Of a stretch of DNA of 24,050 bases, positions 1 through 8,310 are shown in pieces. The number at the start of each line of letters is the position of its first letter. Positions within the stretch are counted from its first letter, which is position 1. The DNA lies in contig JAABTA010000001.1 of assembly GCA_011390075.1 (NCBI GenBank), positions 1 through 24,050 on the forward strand, given 5' to 3'. Position numbers and translations under genes: made by a program. The notes beneath the pieces are model-generated. The model was given only the letters and a program-made list of their open reading frames with translations. It was not told the origin of the DNA and did not search any database. The stretch comes from Helicobacteraceae bacterium (GTDB lineage Bacteria; Campylobacterota; Campylobacteria; Campylobacterales; SZUA-545).

Positions 1-300
1 ACAAGCACTTTTGATGAAGCGTATGATGTTGGTAGATTTGCCCAAACAAGAGGGTATAAACGAGTGATTATTGTTACAGATAACTACCATACAAAAAGAG
101 CATTGTATGCCTTTACAAAGATATTTTCAAAGCTAGAACTTGAAATAGAAGTAGAGGCAATGGGCGCTTCTAACCTTGTATTCACGCAAGATAATTGGTA
201 CACAACAGAGGCAGGACTGCAGGCATATATCCCAGAAGGAATAAAGTATATCCTCTACCATTTTCTAGATACAAATTTACACAACATTAAACCTCACTAA
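1..300 (+). CDS. DUF218 (YdcF/ElyC/SanA-like) protein, C-terminal end
   Basis: The gene enters from the left edge and its last 99 codons are visible in frame 1, ending at TAA 298-300. The segment opens with TSTFDEAYDVGRFAQ and continues with RVIIVTDNYHTKRA. Together these match the DUF218 family pattern, in which a Thr/Glu helix is followed by a beta strand with VT-x-x-YH-x-x-RA. DUF218 proteins such as ElyC and SanA are envelope-associated and linked to peptidoglycan or envelope integrity, but their biochemical activity is mostly unknown. A GTG at 64 could be read as a start, but the family motif continues upstream of it, so that is an internal codon. The N-terminal half, including any membrane anchor, lies outside the window. 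No terminator hairpin was seen after the stop. Family call good, function unknown. Confidence 0.8.
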   Translation, partial: TSTFDEAYDVGRFAQTRGYKRVIIVTDNYHTKRALYAFTKIFSKLELEIEVEAMGASNLVFTQDNWYTTEAGLQAYIPEGIKYILYHFLDTNLHNIKPH

Positions 301-302
301 TG

Positions 303-308
303 TATAAT
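303..308 (+). promoter_or_regulatory. -10 box upstream of the DsbC-like gene
   Basis: A perfect TATAAT preceded by TG lies just after the DUF218 stop codon and 28 bp before the ATG at 337. Campylobacterota housekeeping promoters typically show a strong -10 and no conserved -35, which fits. The expected transcription start is near 315. The AAGGA at 324-328 then sits 8 nt before the ATG. Confidence 0.55.
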
Positions 309-336
309 CTTTAAAAATCAACCAAGGAATCTATAC

Positions 337-1020
337 ATGAAAAAACTACTATTAGTCTCTATTGCTTTGGCAGTGACGCTTTTTGCTGGTGTCAAAGAGG
401 ATATTGAAGCTATTGATTTTATCTCTAAAAATCGAATTGTGATTCAAGAGTATAAAGATATGGGCTCATTCTATGTTGTTAAAGGCGAAATCAATGCCCG
501 TGGGCAAAAGCAGATTGCTAACTTTTTTGTCTCTAAAGATAAAAAGGCTGTTATTTTTGGCAAAGGCTACACCGCGTCAGGGGAGGAGATTACCATTCCT
601 GTAGATGTTGCCAGGTTTAAGGGAAAAGAGGCTGTAAAGATTGGAGGTGGCAAAAATGAGTATTTTGTCTTTACAGACCCAGAGTGCCCCTACTGCAAAC
701 GGTTTGAAGAGATGATACGAGAGAAAAATCTTACTAAAAATAACACATTTTACTTTTTCCTCTACCCGCTAGCGTCTCATAAAGAGGCTGTTCCGATGAG
801 TCTTTTTATCCTCAGCAAAGAGAGCAACGAAAAAAGATGGGAAGCTATGGAGGATGTGGCCAGTAAGTACAAAAAAGTTACTCTTTCTCAAAAACAGCAA
901 GAGCGATTGCAAAAAGAGCTAGACGCTCAAATGCAGATTGCCAACGAAATTGGTATTCGAGGGACACCAACTGTTTTTGATGGTAGTGGAAAAAATGTTG
1001 ATTGGACACAGATACAATGA
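337..1020 (+). CDS. Periplasmic thioredoxin-fold disulfide isomerase/oxidoreductase, DsbC-like
   Basis: The 227-residue product starts with a Sec signal peptide (MKKLLLVSIALAVTLFAG), so the protein acts in the periplasm. Residues about 20-100 form a non-catalytic N-terminal part like the dimerisation region of DsbC/DsbG. Residues about 105-225 form a thioredoxin fold with the redox motif CPYC after FVFTDPE, and the cis-proline loop GTPTVF near the end. This is the expected arrangement for a DsbC/DsbG-type thiol:disulfide isomerase or oxidase. The start is supported by AAGGA 8 nt upstream. The stop codon overlaps the next gene's start as ATGA (1017-1020), so both are probably translated together. 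Which disulfide partner it uses cannot be seen; a DsbD-like reductant is not in the window. Confidence 0.82.
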   Translation: MKKLLLVSIALAVTLFAGVKEDIEAIDFISKNRIVIQEYKDMGSFYVVKGEINARGQKQIANFFVSKDKKAVIFGKGYTASGEEITIPVDVARFKGKEAVKIGGGKNEYFVFTDPECPYCKRFEEMIREKNLTKNNTFYFFLYPLASHKEAVPMSLFILSKESNEKRWEAMEDVASKYKKVTLSQKQQERLQKELDAQMQIANEIGIRGTPTVFDGSGKNVDWTQIQ

Positions 1021-1397
1021 TACAAAAATTTATTTTTCTTGCGATATTTGCTGTCTCTTTGTTTAGCTACGAGACATTTACAAATTACCAAAAAGGGCTA
1101 GAGTATGCAAAGGCTAATGGTAAGTCTATGCTGGTGGTTATTGAACAAGAGGGTTGCCCTTGGTGTGCCAAGTTTCGTGGTACTCTCGCTAATGATAGAG
1201 TGCAAAAGGTTTTAGAAGAGCAGTTTGTGCTTATCTTTTTGGATAAAGATAAAAACCCTCCAAGCATCTTTAGTGTGCCTATGACCCCCGTCTCTTTTAT
1301 TATGAACAGTGATGAGGAGATCTTAATGGAGGTTATTGGCTACGCCCCGACCAAAAAGCTCCTGCTGGATATAGAAATAGCTTTCGAAGAGCTTTAG
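1017..1397 (+). CDS. Small periplasmic thioredoxin-like protein (SoxW-type, CPWC)
   Basis: The 126-residue product begins with a signal peptide (MIQKFIFLAIFAVSLFS). A thioredoxin fold follows, with EGCPWCAKF as the redox site, the strand FVLIFLDKD, and the cis-proline VPMTPVSFIM. This resembles thioredoxin_2/SoxW-like small periplasmic thioredoxins of Campylobacterota, which reduce or relay electrons to partner disulfides. The start was set at ATG 1017, which overlaps the upstream stop as ATGA. An in-frame TTG at 1002 would only add five residues before the signal peptide. The pair of CxxC proteins suggests a small redox relay, with one acting on substrates and one recycling it; that division of labour is inference. 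The stop codon is embedded in the stem of the following terminator. Confidence 0.8.
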   Translation: MIQKFIFLAIFAVSLFSYETFTNYQKGLEYAKANGKSMLVVIEQEGCPWCAKFRGTLANDRVQKVLEEQFVLIFLDKDKNPPSIFSVPMTPVSFIMNSDEEILMEVIGYAPTKKLLLDIEIAFEEL

Positions 1398-1420
1398 ATT
1401 CCACTCTAAAGCTCTTTTTC
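1388..1420 (+). terminator. Rho-independent terminator after the thioredoxin pair
   Basis: An 11-bp perfect inverted repeat (AGAGCTTTAGA, loop TTCCAC, TCTAAAGCTCT) is followed by TTTTT at 1415-1419. The left arm contains the TAG stop codon at 1395-1397. It separates the redox genes from the flagellin promoter. Confidence 0.85.
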
Positions 1421-1449
1421 CTACTTTTACAATTAAACACCCACAATTT

Positions 1450-1467
1450 TTGGAACACCTGTTGCTT
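1450..1467 (+). promoter_or_regulatory. Sigma-54 (RpoN) promoter of the flagellin gene
   Basis: The sequence TTGGAACACCTGTTGCTTT has GG at 1452-1453 and GC at 1464-1465, exactly 10 nt apart, matching the -24/-12 consensus TGGCAC-N5-TTGC. Transcription should begin near 1476-1478, leaving a leader of about 40 nt before the ATG at 1516. In Campylobacter and Helicobacter, sigma-54 drives middle/late flagellar genes including a flagellin, under the FlgS-FlgR system. A partial repeat of the -24 block (TTTTTGGACAC) lies at about 1484-1494 but lacks a -12 GC at the right distance. Confidence 0.82.
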
Positions 1468-1515
1468 TACCTCCTTAGATAATTTTTGGACACAATTTTC
1501 AAGGAGTAGGTTCAA

Positions 1516-3015
1516 ATGGGTTTTTTAAAGATAAACAGCAATATTGCTTCTATGAACTCACTGACAAACTCTAAGGTTACTAATAGAAATTTAGATAGCT
1601 CTTTAGAGAAACTGTCATCAGGTCTTAGAATCAACAGAGCAGCAGATGACTCTTCTGGTATGGCAATTGCCGATAGCTTAAGAGCGCAGGCTAGCGGACT
1701 AGGTCAAGCATCTAGAAATGCCAATGACGCCATTGGTATTATTCAGATTGCTGATAAAGCGATGGATGAGCAGATTAAGATCACAGAGATGATTAAAACC
1801 AAAGCGATTCAAGCTGCTCAAGATGGTCAGAATACAAAATCAAGAACTGCAATTCAAAGAGATATTGAGAGGCTTATAGGGCAACTCGATAATATTGCTG
1901 TCCAGACATCCTATAATGGAATGAAACTTCTTGCAGGAAGTTTTACAAACAAAGAGTTCCAAGTGGGCGCCTACTCTAATGAGACTATAAATGCGACAAT
2001 TGGAGCCACCCAGTCTACAAAAATTGGTGGTATTAGATTTGAAACATCAGCCACTCTGACAGCCTCAGGCGAAACCACACTTACTTTTAAAAACCCAACC
2101 GGTGGAGCTGATATTGAGCTAGAGAGTGTCGTTATCTCCACGAGTCCAAATTCTGGCATGGGAGCCTTAGCAGCAGCAATCAACAAAGTGTCTGATAAAA
2201 TTGGTGCAAGAGCGACGGCCGTTGTCCAATCAACAGGTGTTGACTCTGTTGGATCGGGAACTGTGAGATCCCTTAATATTAATGGTGTGCTTATTGGGGA
2301 TATTGATAATATTCAAGAGAATGATAAAAACGGTAACTTAGTCAATGCTATTAACTCCCAAAGTCTTGTAACAGGTGTGCGCGCCAGTGTAGATGAGATG
2401 GGAAGACTCAACTTAAACTCCGATGGTCGTGGTATTGAGATTACAACCTCAAGCGGCGGAGAGGCTGTGTTTGGTCTTGCAAATCTCTCTACTTCTGGTC
2501 ATGAAAACTATGGAAGACTCTCTTTGGTTAACTCCAATGCAAGAGATATCAACTACAGCGCAACAGGACCAATGGCCAATATTATTAACTCCGCTGGAGC
2601 CCAATCATTTGGTAACTTAGCTACGGTTAATGGAAACTTTACCTCTGAACAAGGGCTCGCAGGGGGCGCTTATGCTAATGAAGTCCTTTCAGGGGACGCC
2701 GGTCCAAATCTTGGTGTTGGTGTGACAACACGAACTGGGGCGATGATGACAATGGACATTGCCGAATCTGCTATGACAGCCCTTGATGAGATTCGATCAG
2801 ACCTAGGTGCCGTGCAACAACAGCTAGAAGTTACTATTAGAAATATCCAAAATGCAGAGGTGAATGTTAAAGCTTCGGAATCGGGAATTAGAGATCTAGA
2901 CTTTGCAGAAGAGTCGGCTAACTTTTCTAAACAAAATATCTTAGCCCAATCTGGTAGCTTTGCAATGGCACAGGCAAATGCTGTGCAACAAAATGTATTA
3001 AAGCTTCTCCAGTAG
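1516..3015 (+). CDS. Flagellin, major filament subunit
   Basis: The 499-residue product has the conserved flagellin ends. The N-terminal D0/D1 region (about 1-170) begins MGFLKINSNIASMNSL and contains LSSGLRINRAADDSSGMAIA. The C-terminal D1/D0 region (about 410-499) ends with MAQANAVQQNVLKLLQ. The central 170-410 stretch is variable and rich in Ser, Thr, Asn and Gly, as in surface-exposed D2/D3 domains that receive O-glycans. Flagellin is exported through the flagellar type III apparatus, so no signal peptide is expected. AAGGAG at 1501-1506 precedes the ATG by 9 nt. The D1 segment IKTKAIQAAQDGQ is the Campylobacter/Helicobacter type. Whether this is FlaA or FlaB cannot be decided from one copy; the sigma-54 promoter resembles that of Campylobacter flaB. 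Confidence 0.97.
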   Translation: MGFLKINSNIASMNSLTNSKVTNRNLDSSLEKLSSGLRINRAADDSSGMAIADSLRAQASGLGQASRNANDAIGIIQIADKAMDEQIKITEMIKTKAIQAAQDGQNTKSRTAIQRDIERLIGQLDNIAVQTSYNGMKLLAGSFTNKEFQVGAYSNETINATIGATQSTKIGGIRFETSATLTASGETTLTFKNPTGGADIELESVVISTSPNSGMGALAAAINKVSDKIGARATAVVQSTGVDSVGSGTVRSLNINGVLIGDIDNIQENDKNGNLVNAINSQSLVTGVRASVDEMGRLNLNSDGRGIEITTSSGGEAVFGLANLSTSGHENYGRLSLVNSNARDINYSATGPMANIINSAGAQSFGNLATVNGNFTSEQGLAGGAYANEVLSGDAGPNLGVGVTTRTGAMMTMDIAESAMTALDEIRSDLGAVQQQLEVTIRNIQNAEVNVKASESGIRDLDFAEESANFSKQNILAQSGSFAMAQANAVQQNVLKLLQ

Positions 3016-3018
3016 ACA

Positions 3019-4911
3019 GTGGACTTTTACCAAAAAAACCTAAAAGCCCTCAAAAAGGTTAATGGGGATCTCTACAAAAGATTAGAGGAGGTTGCAACCA
3101 ATCAAAGATACGAAGTCTTTACAGGAAAAGATCCTGTTGATATTAATATCTTAGATACTAAAGCGCAAATACCTCTCTATGATAATCCTGTTGCAGATAC
3201 TCAGCAAAGATTAGAGGAGTTTAATGAGTATAGCCGATATCCATTTCTCTTTTTCTATGGAATAGGCAATGGGATCTTTTTTAAAGCCTTGCTAAACCAC
3301 CCCTCATTCAACCATATTATTGTGACCGAGCCAGAGATAGAACTCATCTACATAGCTCTTAATTTTGCCGATTTTTCCAAAGATATTGAGAGTTTACGAC
3401 TTATGATTATTCACTCAAAAGATCTTAATAACTCTTTGGCACTTAAACTAGCCACCCTTCCTGAGATTGGAGTGTATGTGAAGCTCTACAACCTTCATAT
3501 TACCACCCCCTATTATGGATCGTACGAAGAGGATATTAAGCGGGTGAATGGGCTCTATATTAATGGGGTATTGCAAAGTGTTAAAAATCATGGAAATGAT
3601 GCAATAGATGCTTTGATTGGTATTGAACACTTTATTCAAAATATTCCAGATATGCTGAGTAACCCCTCTTTTAGAAAGTTATGCCAAAGCAAAAATAGCT
3701 CTTTGTGTGTCTGTGTGGCTACAGGGCCAAGCCTTACAAAACAGCTACCACTCCTTAAAGAGATGCAAGAGTATGTGACAATTATTAGTGTAGATGCTAG
3801 CTTGCCTGTGCTCTATAAATGGGGCATACGACCTGATATTGTTACTTCATTAGAGAGAATAGAGCTTACGAAAACTTTTTTTGAGAGAACTCCTAAAGCG
3901 TTTCATGATGGCATTGTCTTTGCCCACTCTGCTTTGCAGCACAGAGCTGTCATGGAGTCGAGCTTTGGGCAAAAGGTTGTGATTATGCGACCCTTTGGCT
4001 ATATGCAGGGTTTTTCTCTTGATGAATTTGGCTACGCTGGCATTGGAATGAGTGCAGCCAATCTCTCTTTGGAGCTTGCCTTCTATATGGGTTTTAAGAA
4101 AATGTGCTTTATAGGACAAGATCTCGCCTATGGTGAGGATGGCAATACCCACGCCAGTGATCACACCTTTGGAGCTAGAGATAGTAAATTTGAAGAGAAT
4201 ATAAAAAATGAAGAGCGACTTATTATTGAGGGCTATGGTGGAGAAAAAAAGGTAGAGACCAATGCTATATGGCTGATGTTTCTCAACTATTTTGTGCAAA
4301 ATGTCTATGAAGCAAGAGGGATATTAGAGTGCATTAACGCAACAGAAGGTGGAGCAAGAATAGAGGGCACTACCGAGATGGCGTTTGCTGATGTGATAAA
4401 AAATTATGTTGATACAACAGTGAAGAAAAAAGAGATTGTCTTAGAGAAAGACTCTCCATCAAAAATGCAGAGAAATATAGAAAAGGCAGTTGATAGAATT
4501 ACTGACATTTTAGAGTACGGCAAAAGCTTAAAAGATGAGGTCGAAACACTTTTTATTGATGTGGCAAGTGCTTGTGAAAAACTAGTGGAGCTTAACCAAG
4601 AGAATCAATTAGAGAGACTCGATTTTAAAAAGCTAAAAAAACTTCTGCAAAGAATAGACACAATCAAAGAGATCTTTAATGAGAAAAAATTTCGCCAATA
4701 CTTCTGGGAGGGACTTAGAGCCACAATTATCAACCAAGAGTTAGAGATAGCTAAAATTGTTGTCAAAAAGGCTGACAGCGAAGAGGAAGAAAAAGCGAGA
4801 GATGTGGAGTTTATTTTTGCCCATAAAGCGTGGCTCTACACGCTAGCTGGTGGAATAGACGCACAAGTGACAGTTATTGGAAGAGCTTACGAAAATACTT
4901 TTTTAAAATAA
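3019..4911 (+). CDS. Motility accessory factor (Maf, DUF115) flagellin glycosyltransferase-like protein
   Basis: The 630-residue product belongs to the Maf/DUF115 family. The central core (about 220-390) carries the glycine-rich CVATGPSL motif, then ISVDASLPVLYKWGIRPDIV and the FIGQDLAYGEDGNTHAS block typical of this fold. The N-terminal part has a GIGNG motif (FFYGIGNGIFFKALL). The C-terminal part (about 480-630) is helical and charged. In Campylobacter, Aeromonas and related bacteria, Maf proteins are needed for transfer of pseudaminic or legionaminic acid to flagellin in the cytoplasm before export. The start is GTG 3019, only 3 bp after the flagellin stop, with no clear Shine-Dalgarno, so translational coupling to flagellin is likely. 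No nonulosonic-acid synthesis genes are in the window, so the sugar is unknown. Confidence 0.88.
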   Translation: MDFYQKNLKALKKVNGDLYKRLEEVATNQRYEVFTGKDPVDINILDTKAQIPLYDNPVADTQQRLEEFNEYSRYPFLFFYGIGNGIFFKALLNHPSFNHIIVTEPEIELIYIALNFADFSKDIESLRLMIIHSKDLNNSLALKLATLPEIGVYVKLYNLHITTPYYGSYEEDIKRVNGLYINGVLQSVKNHGNDAIDALIGIEHFIQNIPDMLSNPSFRKLCQSKNSSLCVCVATGPSLTKQLPLLKEMQEYVTIISVDASLPVLYKWGIRPDIVTSLERIELTKTFFERTPKAFHDGIVFAHSALQHRAVMESSFGQKVVIMRPFGYMQGFSLDEFGYAGIGMSAANLSLELAFYMGFKKMCFIGQDLAYGEDGNTHASDHTFGARDSKFEENIKNEERLIIEGYGGEKKVETNAIWLMFLNYFVQNVYEARGILECINATEGGARIEGTTEMAFADVIKNYVDTTVKKKEIVLEKDSPSKMQRNIEKAVDRITDILEYGKSLKDEVETLFIDVASACEKLVELNQENQLERLDFKKLKKLLQRIDTIKEIFNEKKFRQYFWEGLRATIINQELEIAKIVVKKADSEEEEKARDVEFIFAHKAWLYTLAGGIDAQVTVIGRAYENTFLK

Positions 4912-4931
4912 GTAAAAATTAATCAAAAGAC

Positions 4932-4939
4932 TATAGAAT
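4932..4939 (+). promoter_or_regulatory. Possible -10 box before the porin operon
   Basis: TATAGAAT lies 21 bp downstream of the maf stop and about 32 bp before the GTG at 4971. It is only an approximate match, and no terminator separates maf from this operon, so read-through cannot be excluded. Confidence 0.3.
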
Positions 4940-4970
4940 GTTCTCTAAATACTGATTTTAGGGGATGGTA

Positions 4971-6206
4971 GTGAAAAATTTTTTTGTAATGTTCTGTTTG
5001 GGGTGCTCGTTTGTATTGGCTAGTAGTGATATTGCTTTTAGTGCCCAAGGTAACGCTAAAGCCCATTTCCAGCAGGGAGACAGCGATCTCTTTGGCGTTG
5101 TGACAGGATTGCAAGCTGAAGGCAAAAAGAGTAGGCTCTTTAAGCAACCACTCTCGTTTGAGGCTGGAGTAACACTGTCTCAACCAATTGTAGAGGGTGA
5201 TGACGGAGATCTCTTTGCTTTGGGAGATGCTAGGCTTAATAACAACGGGGAGAGTATTGGAGGGTTTTATTTTCATAAACTCAATCTCTCTTATGAAGAC
5301 AAAAACTGGAGAGTCAAGTTTTTTAGGCAAACCATAAAAGCCAATCCTTTAGTAGGAGTTGGATCTTCTGAGTTTATGCCTAATGCGTATGAGGGGCTCA
5401 CTTATAAAAATAGAATGCAAAAGGGGTATGTTTTAGATTTTGCCTACTTAACCGCCATGGTGGGCAAAGACTCGCATCTTGCTCTAAGAGATAATTTTAA
5501 CTCCATTACCTCTGCTATCATAGGATCTAGTGTAGAGAGTTCGCCTCTTATCTATCTTGGAACAAAAAAAAGTTATGATGAGGGCTACGCAAGGGCTTAT
5601 GCCTACTATATACCAGAGTTTGATTCTAGTGCTAATAAAGAGTCCTTAACCTCCTTGTATATTGACTATAGAGGCAATAAACTCAAAATTCCTCAAATAG
5701 CAGAGGCTGTTGAGTTACAACTTCTCAGTAGTAGCTATACAAGCAAAAGTAGCTTTACTCTTTTAGGTGGAAAGTTAGACCTCGGACTTGAAACAAGCAC
5801 TTTTACAAATAACTCCTTAGCTTTGAGTGTTGTAGCTGGAGATGAGCAAGGAGTCGCGTACCATTTTGGCGCTAATCCTGAGTTTACAAAAACCAATGAG
5901 TTTAGCCTAGAAGATATTGGCGTAGCGCAGATGGGTTTAAAGTTAAGCTCGGATGTTATTGTTCCCAATCCCCATGGAATACTCCTAGATCTGGCTCTAG
6001 CTTTGTATATGGGCAAAGATAAAGCAGGAACCTATTCTAGTACAACTGTAAAAAATGCCAATGTTGTGGAGCTAAACGCTCGAGGGGTGCTCAGCGAAAA
6101 AACAGGGATTGGGGCAACACTTGCGTATCAAGATCTTGAGGCAATAAGCGGTCAGAGTGTTGATGATAGGGCGCTATTTACTCTGAGTGCTAGCTATAAA
6201 TTTTAG
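4971..6206 (+). CDS. Outer-membrane porin, OprD-like family of Campylobacterota
   Basis: The 411-residue product has a Sec signal peptide (MKNFFVMFCLGCSFVLASS). The rest is beta-strand-like, with alternating polar and hydrophobic residues. Recognisable OprD-type elements are the strand KLNLSYEDKNWRVKFFRQTI and NAYEGLTYKN, and the chain ends LFTLSASYKF with the terminal Phe used for Bam-dependent assembly. Length is typical of OprD-like porins, which pass small substrates across the outer membrane. The start was set at GTG 4971 because AGGGG at 4960-4964 is then 6 nt away. The in-frame ATG at 4965 would sit directly on that ribosome-binding site and add only two residues. It heads a three-gene cluster with 12-bp and 7-bp gaps. 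Its substrate cannot be deduced. Confidence 0.75.
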   Translation: MKNFFVMFCLGCSFVLASSDIAFSAQGNAKAHFQQGDSDLFGVVTGLQAEGKKSRLFKQPLSFEAGVTLSQPIVEGDDGDLFALGDARLNNNGESIGGFYFHKLNLSYEDKNWRVKFFRQTIKANPLVGVGSSEFMPNAYEGLTYKNRMQKGYVLDFAYLTAMVGKDSHLALRDNFNSITSAIIGSSVESSPLIYLGTKKSYDEGYARAYAYYIPEFDSSANKESLTSLYIDYRGNKLKIPQIAEAVELQLLSSSYTSKSSFTLLGGKLDLGLETSTFTNNSLALSVVAGDEQGVAYHFGANPEFTKTNEFSLEDIGVAQMGLKLSSDVIVPNPHGILLDLALALYMGKDKAGTYSSTTVKNANVVELNARGVLSEKTGIGATLAYQDLEAISGQSVDDRALFTLSASYKF

Positions 6207-6218
6207 GAGAGTGATAGT

Positions 6219-7523
6219 ATGAAAAAAATTGTTGTTGTGCTCTTTATTGCTACATTTTTATTTTCTGATAGTTATAAAGAGGGGTTGGGGTATTTTAAGG
6301 TCAATAACTTTGAAAAGGCTTATGAAAGCTTGGATGAGGTGCTTTTTGAGTATATTGCAGAAAATGAGTTTAACTTCTTTTATGGACGAAGCGCTTTAGA
6401 GATTGGAAAATACAATGATGCTATTGCTGCCTTTGAGAGAATGCTTACCCAAGATCCAAACCATGATAGAGCAAGGCTAGAGCTAGCTAGAGCCTACTAT
6501 GAGCTTGGGCTCTACAAACAATCACAAATAGAGTTTGAGAGAGTCAAAGCAAAACCTTCTACTCCACAAGAGGTCAGAGAGATTATTGATGAGTATCTAG
6601 TGAAGATGGAAGAGGAGCAAGAAAAGCACACTCTTAGCGCTATTGCTTCTGCTGGTTTAGAGCATGATTCAAATATTAATAATGGAAATGATAACTGGTT
6701 AGGAGGAAGTGCCAATCCTGAAGTAAGCTCCTCAGCTATTGCGCTTAGTGGTGTAGTCAGTAGCGATTATAGGGTCAGTGATGAAAAGTCAATCAAAACT
6801 GTTGGGGGAGTTTTTCTCAAAGAATACACTCAAAAAGAGGGGAAAGACTATATCTATCCATTTATTAGTAGTGGTCTAGAGTTTGAAACGAAAGAGTACG
6901 AAATTGCCACACCAATAAGTTTTTCCACTCTCTATTATGACTCAGAGCTGCTTTTATATCAACTCTCATTAAGGGGTGAGGCAAAGTTTAAGCAGACTCC
7001 TGAGTTTTTAAAGAGTAGATCCCTCAAAGCGTTTACAGTCTCTGGGGAGATAACGCAAAAGATGTTTAATAGTGACAACTCTAATAGTAACTCAAGAGTT
7101 CTAAGTTTGGCAACAAGTGCTAAAACAGATATAAAGAGTGGGTTTATACAATACTCTTTAGGTTATGAGTTCGAGCGAAAAGAGGGTGGTCATAGCACTG
7201 ATATAGACAAAGATACTCTCAAATTAGGGGCTAGCGCTCTATTAAGTAATCTAGAGCCTATTATTATCACTCCAACGGCCAATATAGATTTTGCCCGCTA
7301 TAAAGATAGCGATGTGAGCGAAAATAAAAAGAGAGAAGATTTGAAAATTGCTTTAGGTGTAAGTGGCATCTATTCACTGGATAAAAAGTCTGCTCTTGTG
7401 GGGAGTGTGAGCTACAAAGATAGCAACTCTAATTTGGAAAGAGCCAGTTACAACAAGCTAACTGTAGGAGTGTTTTATAAATACTTCTTTTCCAATGCTC
7501 AGATAAAAAACTGGTTGAAATAG
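6219..7523 (+). CDS. TPR plus outer-membrane beta-barrel protein, Slam-like
   Basis: The 434-residue product starts with a signal peptide (MKKIVVVLFIATFLFSD). Residues about 18-130 hold tetratricopeptide repeats, for example NFEKAYESLDEVLFEY, KYNDAIAAFERMLTQDPNH and ARAYYELGLYKQSQIEFERV. Residues about 140-434 are predicted beta barrel, opening with the characteristic AGLEHDSNINNGNDN turn. A periplasmic TPR followed by a barrel of about 290 residues is the architecture of Slam (surface lipoprotein assembly modifier, DUF560), which moves lipoproteins or other cargo to the surface. Similar TPR-barrel proteins of unknown role also exist, so the export function is tentative. AGGAGA, overlapping the porin stop, lies 8 nt before the ATG. 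The FecR-domain protein 7 bp downstream is a natural candidate partner or cargo. Confidence 0.62.
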   Translation: MKKIVVVLFIATFLFSDSYKEGLGYFKVNNFEKAYESLDEVLFEYIAENEFNFFYGRSALEIGKYNDAIAAFERMLTQDPNHDRARLELARAYYELGLYKQSQIEFERVKAKPSTPQEVREIIDEYLVKMEEEQEKHTLSAIASAGLEHDSNINNGNDNWLGGSANPEVSSSAIALSGVVSSDYRVSDEKSIKTVGGVFLKEYTQKEGKDYIYPFISSGLEFETKEYEIATPISFSTLYYDSELLLYQLSLRGEAKFKQTPEFLKSRSLKAFTVSGEITQKMFNSDNSNSNSRVLSLATSAKTDIKSGFIQYSLGYEFERKEGGHSTDIDKDTLKLGASALLSNLEPIIITPTANIDFARYKDSDVSENKKREDLKIALGVSGIYSLDKKSALVGSVSYKDSNSNLERASYNKLTVGVFYKYFFSNAQIKNWLK

Positions 7524-7530
7524 GAGAGAG

Positions 7531-8280
7531 ATGATGAAAAAATTGATTCTATTGATTGTATTGGTAACTGGGATCTATGCAAAAATGGTAGGGGTTGTTT
7601 CTGCGGCCAAAGGAGATGTTGAGGTGCTTCGTGAAGGCGATACTATGGAAGTTCAAGTTGGATTTGAGGTCAATGAGAAAGATACGATCACAACCCATAG
7701 TAATGCTAAAGCACAGATCTTTTTCAAAGATAAAACAGTCATTACAATTGGAAAAGACTCAGAGTTTACAATTAGTGAGTTTATTCTCAAAAAAGGGGAA
7801 GAAAAAGCTAGCTTTAGTGTCTCTAAAGGGCTTTTTAAAGCCATGACGGGAGCAGTTGGGCAAAAATATCCTGAAAAATTTTCTATCAAAACAAGAACAA
7901 CATCCATTGGTATTAGAGGAACACACTTTTTTGGAAAGATTAGTAGCGAGCAAGACTCTATCGCCTGTACGCAAGGAGCAATCACTGTTCAATCGGATGC
8001 TGGCGGACTTCCTGTGGAGGTCAATGCCGGAGAGATAACCTTTGTTGCCCTAGGAGATCTCCCAACTCCTCCAAGAGCATTTAGCGCGCAAGAGATACAG
8101 CAGATCTCGAGTTCGTTGGATGAGAGTTCGGAAGAAATGACCACAGAGACGACCACAGAAAATGAAAAGATGCAAGAGACACAAAAGAGTTTTATATTCG
8201 AAAAATTTGCAGTATATGAAAGTTTTATTGATAAAATTATTACTGATGTAAAAGATAAGGTGACGAAGCCTAATCCGTAA
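7531..8280 (+). CDS. Secreted FecR-domain protein
   Basis: The 249-residue product has a signal peptide (MMKKLILLIVLVTGIYA). Residues about 20-170 form a FecR-type beta domain: an N-terminal GVVSAAKGDVEVLR strand, the DTITTHSNAKAQIFFKDKT block, IKTRTTSIGIRGTHFFG, and VNAGEITFVALGDLP. The tail (about 180-249) is Ser/Thr/Glu-rich, contains TTETTTEN, and looks flexible. The stand-alone secreted FecR domain differs from the FecR anti-sigma factor, since there is no cytoplasmic N-domain and no sigma factor nearby. Such proteins are often coupled to TPR-barrel proteins and outer-membrane genes. Either of the tandem ATGs (7531 or 7534) could start translation; GGAG at 7523-7526 fits both. Its role, structural, adhesive or sensing, is not known. 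Confidence 0.75.
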   Translation: MMKKLILLIVLVTGIYAKMVGVVSAAKGDVEVLREGDTMEVQVGFEVNEKDTITTHSNAKAQIFFKDKTVITIGKDSEFTISEFILKKGEEKASFSVSKGLFKAMTGAVGQKYPEKFSIKTRTTSIGIRGTHFFGKISSEQDSIACTQGAITVQSDAGGLPVEVNAGEITFVALGDLPTPPRAFSAQEIQQISSSLDESSEEMTTETTTENEKMQETQKSFIFEKFAVYESFIDKIITDVKDKVTKPNP

Positions 8281-8310
8281 ATTGGTATCAACTATGGATT
8301 TTGTAGGTAG

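Noticed and set aside
1484..1500. Second sigma-54 promoter in front of flagellin
   Set aside because: The repeated TTTTTGGACAC block has a -24 GG but no GC ten bases later.
3850..4299. 149-codon open frame on the minus strand
   Set aside because: It lies entirely inside the Maf gene, which has clear family motifs; the antisense product shows no domain and no ribosome-binding context.
4971..5040. Lipoprotein signal in the porin (CLGC)
   Set aside because: The residue three before the cysteine is itself a cysteine, which does not fit a lipobox, and the barrel ends with the terminal Phe of an integral outer-membrane protein.
7531..8280. FecR as anti-sigma regulator of iron uptake
   Set aside because: The protein is secreted and lacks the cytoplasmic domain, and no FecI-type sigma factor or TonB receptor is nearby.
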